This document shows positions 55,930 to 64,000 of a DNA stretch of 64,000 nucleotides, piece by piece (the stretch's first letter is position 1; the number at the start of each line of letters is the position of its first letter). Source of the DNA: Phellopilus nigrolimitatus (lineage: Eukaryota; Basidiomycota; Agaricomycetes; Hymenochaetales; Hymenochaetaceae); NCBI GenBank assembly GCA_021029095.1, contig JAJOHG010000068.1, positions 1-64,000 on the forward strand, in the 5' to 3' direction. Both the position numbers and the translations under genes were made by a program. The notes under the pieces are model-generated. The model searched no databases and was not told the origin of the DNA. It was given only the letters and a program-made list of their open reading frames with translations.

Positions 55930-56530
55930 GTTGTCCGAGTTTTATAGATATTGCGCACTGTAATCGGAACACATACTACGATCGATCATGAAGCAGTTCT
56001 TGTTTTGCACCGCATAGCCTTGATGTGTCGGAAGACCGAGTGCACTGGAATTTGAAACTTGCGTCGCCTCAGCTGAGTTAGGCCACGTGTGTATTCGTCG
56101 GAGTTCGCAAAATGCCGCATAGCCTTCGGCATACATGACGTAAAAGCAAACAAAGGCAGTCCGTCCAGGATGAAGTCCGCACCAAACAAGAAACGCACAA
56201 GCTAACTGTCCTTTTTATCAACAAAAGCATATTTGAAATTATAATACAAAAACGGCCTTGTTCTCAGATCCAAGGTAAAGGAAGCTTTTACTTTATGTAC
56301 GCATCGGTTTAGTTCGCCTCGTCCAACATGATTCAGCATGACCCACGTCGCTGGAAGAGGTGGACACTGCTTCATGTGGCACTTCTGAAGTATTCAAACT
56401 TCTATCTCCTATTTTGCTGAGTTAGGCACCGCTGTTTATGAATTTATCCTGTGTTTGGAGGTCGAGCTCCCTTCAGGCGACGTCGCTGCGTTCCCGAGAG
56501 TTCTCTGTTAATTCGAAATTGATTGAATAA
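55930..56530. other. Region between two minus-strand genes
   Basis: No gene is recognised. Short open frames lack splice partners. Confidence 0.4.
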
Positions 56531-56534
56531 ATTT

Positions 56535-56924
56535 TCAAAACGCTCGATACAGCAAATGCATTAGTAAGCTCACCGAGAATTTTGCATTCTGACCAGACTT
56601 TTCTTTAGGATCCGAGTCACCTGCTGACGAATCCTGTTTCGGAGTCGAACGAGCAGGTTTAGATGAGCTCGCGCTCAGAGGCTCCAAGCCCCTGCCGACT
56701 TGCGTGGAAGAGACTGGTGAGTCCTTCGACACTTGAGAATCCAGCTGACTTGGATCTCTCATAAGACGGGATCGTCGAATAGGAGTACCTGAGCTATTGA
56801 CGTCCTTTCGAAGAACTTGCTCTAGTCTGAGTTTGCTCGGTGGATTCGTAGGAGACCCAGGGTCTATAACACTCTCTTTAGTTCCTCTTATCACGTACTG
56901 TGACGTCAAGCCGGCGAAACGCAC
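56535..56924 (-). CDS. Possible small protein or exon, Ser/Pro-rich
   Basis: 129 codons starting MRFAGLTSQYVIRGTKESVI, with a hydrophilic serine-rich middle. A donor-like site may cut the frame after QNAKFS. It lies directly downstream of A' on the same strand (36 bp apart). It could be an independent small gene, a 5' exon of something else, or chance. Confidence 0.3.
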   Translation of the reverse strand: MRFAGLTSQYVIRGTKESVIDPGSPTNPPSKLRLEQVLRKDVNSSGTPIRRSRLMRDPSQLDSQVSKDSPVSSTQVGRGLEPLSASSSKPARSTPKQDSSAGDSDPKEKSGQNAKFSVSLLMHLLYRAF

Positions 56925-56960
56925 CGCCTGGCATCCACAATTTCCCTATTTTCGTCATTT

Positions 56961-58468
56961 CTATCCAGACCTCATTATGAGCAAGATTGTCGTTGTTTTC
57001 CCCAAAAGATTAGATGACAAACCTCCTGATTTCGAAAGATGGTCTTCAACTGCAACATCAAATGAGCGTTCATGATAAAGCTTCTTTTTTAAGTCGTGCA
57101 TGTCCCGCGCTTTCTGAAATAAAGTAAATAAAATGCTTAGGAGAAATAGAAACAGAACATACAGATAGAACATGGGAAGTATCATCGTCATGAATTAACG
57201 CTATGTCTGCTTCGGAACTCTTGTTGTACATTGTAAAACAGATGTCGATTATTTGTAAATTGAACAGCACAATGTTCATTCACTTACTTCGAAAATAAAT
57301 CCAGACAGTATATCGTAGACGTTTGGCTGTTTTAAGCGAAGAATAAGAACGGACTCAGCATCTTCATTTTATAGGCTAAATATGAAATCTCTCACTTGCT
57401 TTAGTGGTAACGACAATTCAGCCAACTCCAATTCCGCTTGCTCGTACTCGGAGTTTACACTCGCTTGTCCGTCTGACGGCGGCGGCGGCGGCTCTTTCTC
57501 TAGGTCCTTGGGCTCCGCAGCGCCCTTGATCTTCTTTGGAACACGCCAAAAACGACGATAGATTCTGTAACCGCGAATAAAAATGCACTGATTATAGTTG
57601 TCCTTAGCTTGTCCGGAAGACGGTGAGCCGCCAGTAATCAGCAATGATTCTCGAGACGCAGGAGGAAGAGTTGGAATCGGACCGCAGCGATGCGGGACGT
57701 GGACGTTCGAGGTCCATTCTCCCCACAGCTTGAAGTCTCCGGAGCCGAACGGCGCCTGGCCCACCTCGAAACTAACTGATGCCCCGCGTTCACTTTCATT
57801 GAACGTTGCCATTGCCCATTCCGCGGTCAAGTCGCACCCGGTGACGAGCACGATGTCGTGCAGAGCGACGTCGCGATTGTGAACGTCCTTCGCGAACGCA
57901 CGCCAAGTGCTATAGTTATCTTTCATGCACTGAGCGAATGCGCGCAGGCTTCTTGCGTCGAAACGGTACGCGTGATTCTTGATGAGCAGCGCAGCACCCT
58001 GCTTTCTGGAGCATGCGAGGGAGATATTCGCTCCTGCCTCTACGGCGGTTCTACAGATCATCAATGATCAAAAAAACGGACTGGAATATTAGATGAGCGA
58101 ACTTACGGTCCAGAAGCACCAATTTTTCCACCTATACGTCGGACACTCGAAGAGCTCATCACGCCCGGCGGTAGTGGAGTCCTGTTGTACTCTTTTCTGT
58201 CGTCTGGGTGGATAGGCTCGAAGTACTCTGGTACCCCAAGTTTGTTGATCGGATCGTGTGCATCATAGCAGATGTTGAACAGTCGATGGAAAACACCATA
58301 ATGGACATACCCTACATCTCCAATGCGAACTTTATCGTAATCTTGACCAGCAGGATCAGGCTCGTAGAGAGCATGCCCATTACGAAGGGAGAACAGCTGT
58401 TCAGAGTAGACATCGTATTCTGCCATCGTCGACGAGTTCAAGCTGGAGCGATTAGCGCGATCATCCAT
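56961..58468 (-). CDS. Gene A': fungal hypothetical protein (421 aa), five exons
   Basis: Exons 58468-58107, 58050-57396, 57326-57288, 57219-57163, 57113-56961; all introns have GT-AG borders and phases add up to 422 codons with the stop. The protein starts MDDRANRSSLNSSTMAEYDV, contains GYVHYGVFHRLFNICYDAHD, NRTPLPPGVMSSSSVRRIG and GANISLACSRKQGAALLI, and later SEADIALIHDDDTSHVLS. It resembles a widespread Agaricomycete family of about 400 residues with no assigned function. No signal peptide. It is the intact inverted partner of pseudogene A (20178-21495). The last exon differs from A, so the C-terminus may have been acquired at the duplication border. Confidence 0.75.
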
Positions 58469-58681
58469 CGCCTCCCACGACTTGATAGGAAGCCAGAAGC
58501 AAATCAAATTGCATAGCCGACCTCACTTATAATTTCGGCATAGAAATGACTTTTAAGCTGAAGATGCAGAGATTCATTGTTGTGGTAACTCAGAGGGCGG
58601 ATTCGAGAATCGAGAATCGAGAAAAACGATCGCAGCTAGTGCTTTCGGCAAGCTCGGCATCTCTCTTAAAAATACAGTGGC
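57100..58681 (-). repeat. Right arm of inverted duplication A/A'
   Basis: Near-identical reverse complement of 19966-21495; the borders are at AAGCGCGGGACATG in the last exon and at CTGTATTTTTAAGAGAG upstream of the gene. Confidence 0.9.
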
Positions 58682-58689
58682 TCACATAA

Positions 58690-59880
58690 GTATTATGTAA
58701 GTGGCCTGAACTCGCACTCAGTGCTTCGAGGTTTGTGTGAATGATGTTTGTTTTATTTCTTTCGAATGTTTTTCCATTCACGTCTTTTCTTTTTGACTCT
58801 AGACTTGTTACCTTCTGTGCTAACTTCTTGGGTCCGGGATCTGTGCTACGATTTACTTCAATGTGCCTGGCTGGCCGGATGTCACGCGCCCGTGGGCAGG
58901 CTACTGATGTGCGTACGCGATCCCCACATCGACCGCGAGGAGTAAAGGAATGCCGAAGGGCGCGGAAGACGAAAAGGGCGAGAGACGTTGCTGAAAGCAA
59001 TGCTGCTGCTGCAGATTAGACTCGCGATTTCTTTCTTCTTTCTCTTGCACTATTTATCGTACCACAGTATACAATACAGTCAACCCTAGGCCCTAAACTT
59101 ATCGACGCCACACAGCATGCAAATACGCCGTGGCTAGTCTAGGTTGTTTCCTTTTACCTGTCCAGATGGACGTAGGCATAAGACCACCGGTTCAGCGCAG
59201 CGCTTATAAGCTGACAATGCCCCTCATAAATTTCAATCTTCACGAGACTCAATCTATCCCAGAAACGCACTCACCATGCAAGCGCTCTTCCCTCACCTTG
59301 CTTTCCTCCCAGCTATTGATATCACCTCTCCTGCAGCCGAGGCGTGCCAGAACATAGACACTTGCGTGCACTGCGGGACATTCGACGCTCTCGACTTTTG
59401 GTCATACATATTCTTCCTCAACCACAGTTCAGCGCAGCAGACCCCCACATGTCGGCCTTGAGCTGGACGATGGATGTGTGGACGTTGTGCAAACGCCGAG
59501 CAGCAGCCGAGTCGCTCTATAATGTTATCCAGCTGTACTATAAGTATCATCCATGGCAGCTGCCCTTTTCACGCTGGAAGTACTTCTCAAAGCATGCAAG
59601 CTGTTTCAAACGTTCCCGAGCTGAATATCTCGAACCTACTCATCGCTCTTCACACTTGCCTATAGCTGTAAATACGATTATGTACAGCACATCAGTTTTC
59701 TCCTCGTCTCAATGCAAAGACAACGTTTGGAATAACCTTCTCTGTATGTACATTCGTGAATATGCATAGTAACTAGCGGAGCAGGGATCGCACATAAAGA
59801 TGATAGTATTTTCTGCCTCTCCCGAAACCTAGACAGAATCCCAGTGCCGGAATTTCAAACGCTTCCAAAGACCATATTAT
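58690..59880. other. Unassigned region between A' and D'
   Basis: A plus-strand frame at 58741-59019 ends in a basic/alanine-rich tail (RARKTKRARDVAESNAAAAD) but no family is recognised. 59620-59830 is a diverged direct copy of the 3' flank of gene D (21540-21715), sharing TCTCCTCGTCTCAATG and AAAGATGATAGTRTYTTC. Confidence 0.4.
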
Positions 59881-59886
59881 GTGTCT

Positions 59887-60330
59887 TCACTTCGTGGTCA
59901 AGAACACATCGTGTGTAATCCGCAATGCTTGAAGCTTAATGACAAATTCAGACACTTGACTTGTCCCATAATCGAGTATTCTTCCTGCATCTCCACCGAA
60001 ACCGAATTTCGCAAGGTATGTGAAAAGCCACTCTTTTTGTGAAGGCATATTAGCAACAGTCATACCATTCAGGTATGAAATGTATTCTAAGATGTCGTCT
60101 TTTCTCTGTGGCTTGTCATAGAGCTGGATGGCACCTCGGAAGTTCAGTCGAGTAATGTCACCTTCAATGTGTTGACCTGTTTTCCATGTCCCCCCTTCAG
60201 ATTCACATGGATAGAGGATGCCTTCGGTATCCATTTTGACCAGTATCCCCAAAGTTTTAACACCTATTTCTGTCCCGGTGTTAAAGATAGCATAAATAGA
60301 CCAAGGTGCAAGTTCTGCTCTAGGCGCCAT
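59887..60330 (-). CDS. Gene D': small protein of unknown function (147 aa)
   Basis: Starts MAPRAELAPWSIYAIFNTGT and ends HDVFLTTK. It is a paralogue of D (21666-22238), with aligned blocks IYAIF, LGILVKMDTEGILYP, NFRGAIQL and a related C-terminal half. A 60-bp leader intron (60391-60332, GTAAAT...TTCAG, CTGAT branch) ends one base before the ATG, as in D, which supports this start over the in-frame one four codons earlier. TATAAAT lies at 60455-60461. No signal peptide or known domain. Confidence 0.6.
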   Translation of the reverse strand: MAPRAELAPWSIYAIFNTGTEIGVKTLGILVKMDTEGILYPCESEGGTWKTGQHIEGDITRLNFRGAIQLYDKPQRKDDILEYISYLNGMTVANMPSQKEWLFTYLAKFGFGGDAGRILDYGTSQVSEFVIKLQALRITHDVFLTTK

Positions 60331-60979
60331 TCTGAATATCACAATATCAGTGTTGTAACGACCGAGACTGATATGCTTCTGTACAATTTACCTTATGTTT
60401 TTGTGGGTGTTTCTTGTGGGTGTTTCTGTTCGGACAACTGGAAGTCTTGTACCAATTTATAGCGCCTTGCTTTTACATTGCAGAATATTGCCATTGTGCG
60501 GCGAGTTAATTAATTTGCATGATAGATATCGCGGAGGGAGGGCCAATTACTCGTTCTGGGTTCGGATATCATATTTCCGACCATTGCAAAGATTTCAATG
60601 CAAAGTAAAGAAAGCGGAATGCACGGCCGTGCTATGGGATAAATAGAATTTGCATCACTTTTGCGGCAAAAAGCAAACTAAGTCCGTTTGTACCGGGAGG
60701 AAAGGACGCTAGTTACAAAGACTAAGACAAGTTTGAAGATAAATTTGCGCCAAGAAAAGAAAAGACAAGCTTCGGTCAATATCGGCAGATTTTTATCGCA
60801 CTTTGGAATTAAGGCACTAGTGCAGTTTTCCATTGCATACCTACTGGCAAAGTAATCAACGTACAGGATACCGGAGACAATCTTACCTATGCTTCTAAAG
60901 GCGACTCGGATCTTGCTCTAATTTCTACCCGTTGATGGGTGAACAAAACAAGAGAAAGCTAGAGAAAGCCGACCATCGC

Positions 60980-61042
60980 CCTCTAGTCGTCAGACTTTCG
61001 GCTTGGGGTCGGAGAGTCTGTGGGCCTTTGCATCTCACAGGG
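60980..61042 (-). repeat. Inverted copy of the block at 23816-23875
   Basis: Shared words GTGAGATGCAAAGG, AGACTCTCCGACCCCAAGCC and AAAGTCTGACGACTAGA. It marks a rearrangement border beyond the duplicated upstream regions of D and D'. Confidence 0.75.
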
Positions 61043-61089
61043 CGCGGAGTTTCGAGAGCGTCCAAGAGAGGTTCTGTAGGTTAAACAGC

Positions 61090-61830
61090 GAAGCATAATT
61101 ATCATTGGGAGCGCGGCGCGGCGTCCGTCGTGCTAAGGTTCGTGACTTGAGCGCCCGCGCGGTAGCACAGGCCGGTGTAGTGTGTCTGCGCGGGGTCGAC
61201 GATGTGCGTGCCGGACTCGTAGCAGAAGACCTGGAACGGGAGGTGCTGCGCGTAGCACGCGGCGGGCCTGCCAGAATTGGTTGTCGTTGATGTCGCGCGT
61301 GCGCCAGCGGTCGGAGAAGATGAAGAAGCCGATGTGCTTGGCCCAGTCCATGCCGCACACCATCGCGGCGTCGTTTGCCTGGCTGACCATGATCGTTTCG
61401 AAGATGTCGTTCGGGCACGTGAAGCCCTCGAGCCAGATGATGTGGTGGAACTTGACTTTGCGCTTCTTGTAGAACTCGTAGAGCGGCCCGAGGACGAGGT
61501 TGCGTGTGTGCGCCTCCTCGAGGGGATAGTACGCTGCGGCCGGGTCTTCCGTCATGGGCGGGACCTTGCATATGCGGAAGGGCGCGCCGAGCAGAGTCAG
61601 AACGGCCTCTCTCACAGGTCTAGGAGCGTCTCGGTGGAGTCCGACGAGTCGTAGTCCAGCATGGACACGAAGATGTTCTGCGTGCCGATTCGACTGGCAA
61701 TCTGGACGATGACAGCACGCTGGTCGACCAGGAAGTGGCCGCAGAGTGGATGACCATGCCGACGAAGTACATCTTGTTCAAGCGTACAAGCTCGTCGTAC
61801 GCGTGTCACTCTGACCAAAGGGACGCGGGA
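61090..61830 (-). pseudogene. CAP59-type alpha-1,3-mannosyltransferase (CMT1-like) fragment
   Basis: Minus-strand blocks match the fungal capsule-type mannosyltransferase family: YDELVRLNKMYFVGMVIHSA, ASRIGTQNIFVSMLDYDSSD, LLGAPFRICKVPPMTEDPAA, KVKFHHIIWLEGFTCPNDIF, ETIMVSQANDAAMVCGMDWA, FCYESGTHIVDP. They lie in shifting frames: a GA dinucleotide gain after LLDL near 61617, another shift near 61740, and one near 61255. The N-terminal membrane anchor is not seen. The enzyme normally adds mannose in the secretory pathway; this copy cannot be functional. Confidence 0.85.
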
Positions 61831-61984
61831 GGGTCGGGCAGAGTGCGACTACCCAGCCGTTCAAGGTGAGCAGATGTTCGATGCCGGCCAGCACGCTCTG
61901 CTGGTCCAATGAGATGCCGCTTTGCACGTGATGCTGCCATGCCATGTACATTATACTATAATTTATACAACTTCAAGTCCTTGA

Positions 61985-62950
61985 GAGCACTGAAAACGGG
62001 TGTAAGACATACCATGCGCGTCAGACTTCGCGAAGACGGCAACAGCGAGCACAAGGAGTTTGTCGCGGCGAGCAAGACAAACTTAAGGCTTTGAGCTTAA
62101 CCCGACGAGCTGTTGCGCGCGGAGCTCCTCACGCTCAAAAAGAAGCGCAGGCCCTGAAGAGTGCGTGTCTCGTGCTCATCCCGCTCATCCGACTGACTGA
62201 TGCCGCCCAGACTTCCAGCTCGCGTACGTGCGCAACGCATGGCAGGAGGAGCGTGCATCCTGGCGCGGCGGCGGCTCGGCAGCGGCGCGGAGGAGCCCGT
62301 GTCCGTTGCTGGCTGCCCGCCGACTGTCGCCGCGCCCTTCGACGCCGCTTCCTCCGCTGCGGTGGGCGCACGCCGCCCGCAGGAGTTCTTCGTGCGCTCG
62401 TCGACGGGCTGGAAGAGCGCGCTCGACCGCCTGCACTCGCGCAGCAGCTCCGCGGGCAGCCGCGAGGAGGCGTAGGAGCGCACGCGCCACGAGCGCGACG
62501 CGGAGGAGTCGACGGCGATCATCGCGGGTTGCTGCGAGGACATGTACGCGCTGTGGACGGACAGCGTCGTGCGCCAGCTGCTCACCGCGCGCCGGCTGCA
62601 CCTCGAAGAAAGCGCGGGCTTGTGAGTGTGCTCCCCTTTTTTATACATCTCCCCTGAGACGCGGCGCTGACGCGGATGGTGCCCGCACTCGCAGCTTCCT
62701 GGACGACGTGCAGCGCGTCGCGACGCACGACTACGAGCCGACGGACGACGACATTGTGCGCGCGCGGCTGCGCACGATGGGCGTGCAGTAGCACCACTTC
62801 CTGTTCAAGCGCGGCGCGGGGGCGGGGCAGGAGTGGCTGATGTACGACGTCGGCGGGACGCGCTCGCTGCGGCAGGCGTGGGCGCCGTTCTTTGACGACA
62901 TTAACGCGATCATCTTCAGCAGTGTCCCGCTTTCCGGTTCGGCGGGGGGA
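61985..62950 (+). pseudogene. Fungal heterotrimeric G-protein alpha-subunit fragment
   Basis: Plus-strand blocks, in changing frames: DFQLAYVRNAWQEERASWR; FFVRSSTGWKSALDRLHSRS; then, across an intron-like gap (62622-62694), FLDDVQRVATHDYEPTDDDI and RARLRTMGVQ; then YDVGGTRSLRQAWAPFFDD (switch II region, DVGG) and INAIIF. Stops interrupt at 62473-62475 and 62788-62790; the second sits in GVQ-stop-HH, where glutamate is expected (GAG to TAG). No P-loop (GxxxxGKS) is present where it should precede DFQLAYV. The piece belongs to the group of fungal G-alpha proteins with long insertions. Confidence 0.8.
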
Positions 62951-64000
62951 TGACGGACGTAGGTGGCGGCGTCCTACCATTGCTGCCCGGTACACCTGTG
63001 CCGTTGAGTCCGGCCGCGGGCTCGCCTGCCGGCCTTGCTGTGCCCGCCCACATCCAAGGAATGCTGTCCACGACGAGCCTGTGGTCCTCGAACAACAGCC
63101 TTACACCCTCCGCCCCGGTGAATAGCGCCACCGCGCCCAGTGGCAGCGGCGCGGCGTCCACCACCGGCCTGCCGCCGCTTCCCGCGAACGTGCAGGTCAA
63201 CCCGTCCGTGACGTGCATGTCGGCGGTGCCGCTCGCGCAGGCGCATCCCGGAGCTGTCCGCGGGCAAGATCCCGGAGGTCCAGGAGTGGATGGTGCCGGA
63301 CCGCGCGTACGAGGCGCGCTTCCGTGGGATGGCCAGGTGCGCGAAGGCGGAGCTCGCTGCGGGGCCTGCGAGCATGCGCGCGCGCTGGTGGGAGATTGAC
63401 GTACTAGTCGAGGCCGGGGTCGCCGCGCGCCGTCGGAAGGAGAAGTTTGATCTTGTGCACCCGCACGTCCCGGGCTCGTGCGAGGGCGACAGTAAGAATG
63501 TGAGGAGTCGCGAGAAGTTGAAGGAGGCGAAACGCGTGGAGCAGCTCGCCCCAATACGTCTCGAGTTAACTTGAATGGTGCGAAAAAATAGCAGTCTCAT
63601 TCTGTTCTCTTCTTTTGCTGATCTCGCTTATTATTGTTGCTGGCAGACCCGATCGTAACGCCCGAAGCCTTCGTGCAGTCGGTCATAGACGACTATGGCC
63701 TCTCCTCGAGCTATCACGCAACCATCACCAAGTCGATACAGAAACAGCTGGTCAGCAATGACGTGTCCGTCGCACCTACAGAAAGCACGCTGGAAGTTGC
63801 GCGTGGGTCCCTGCAGGGCCCCGACACGGAATGGTGGGCGTCCTGGCGGAAGCATCTGCACAATAAGGATAACTACGTCCGCACGCACGCGCTGTCGCAG
63901 AGCGTGCCGGAGCCGCAGGGCCGCGCGGAGAAGCGGCTCAAGTTTGCGTCGGCGGAGGATGCAGCGAAGGACACCCGGGCGTCGCACGATGAGGATTCGT
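62950..64000 (+). pseudogene. SNF5/SMARCB1-like chromatin-remodelling subunit, frameshifted, runs off the window
   Basis: Blocks PLPANVQVNPSVTCMSAVPL, KIPEVQEWMVPDRAYEARFR, ARRRKEKFDLVHPH, EQLAPIRLE and IVTPEAFVQSVIDDYGLSSS match the Snf5/Sfh1 family, which anchors the SWI/SNF or RSC complex through a repeated SNF5 domain. A one-base frame change lies near 63240. The first SNF5 repeat is damaged: after APIRLE the expected continuation to the NDP-IVTPE block is absent and a stop at 63572-63574 follows. From 63645 the second part is clean and open to the window end, so a working 3' exon cannot be excluded. Confidence 0.7.

Overview
ORGANISM. The window looks like nuclear DNA of a basidiomycete fungus, most likely an Agaricomycete (wood-decay type); this is inferred, not proven. 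The reasons are 50-70 bp GT-AG introns with CTGAC/CTGAT branch points, Ty3/gypsy chromoviruses, a DUF6533-type membrane gene pair, and fragments of CAP59-type mannosyltransferase and fungal G-alpha genes. It is an accessory, duplication-rich region rather than a conserved block. LAYOUT. 1-8.1 kb: a patchwork of broken or partial gene pieces: RPL5 (-), an Urb2-like gene (-), a MADS-box fragment (-), a NAD-glutamate dehydrogenase fragment (+) and a frameshifted low-complexity gene (+). 8.4-9.8 kb: two CTACA-rich minisatellites (16-bp and 52-bp units). 9.8-19.9 kb: two Ty3/gypsy retrotransposons joined tail to tail, each lacking one LTR. 20-25 kb: a decayed gene (A), a small gene (D) and relics. 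25.9-41.6 kb: an imperfect mirror-image cluster of small two-exon genes in the order H'-B-F-C-[M1]-C'-B'-H, with a further relative (E) just outside. 43.7-45.6 kb: an intact mitochondrial dihydrolipoamide dehydrogenase gene. 46.5-50.7 kb: a tandem pair of DUF6533-like membrane genes. 51.5-52.2 kb: a second copy of the tetraspan membrane gene (M2). 53.3-55.8 kb: a coiled-coil/proline-rich gene. 57-60.3 kb: A', the intact inverted partner of A, and D', a paralogue of D. 61-64 kb: another run of broken housekeeping genes (CMT1-like, G-alpha, SNF5-like). MAIN POINT. Splicing the small ORFs by hand shows that B, B', C, C', F, H and E belong to one divergent family that I do not recognise. All have a TATA-like box 103-129 bp before the ATG, a short first exon, one phase-1 intron of 57-69 bp, and the same motif directly after the junction: aliphatic/aromatic, A/G, any, any, K/R, G, any, N/K/R, I/L/V. 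Several are preceded by 1-5 copies of a GC-rich repeat of about 150 bp, and parts of the M gene lie between copies. I infer that a two-gene module (tetraspan gene plus small gene) was duplicated and inverted repeatedly. The function of the small proteins is unknown.
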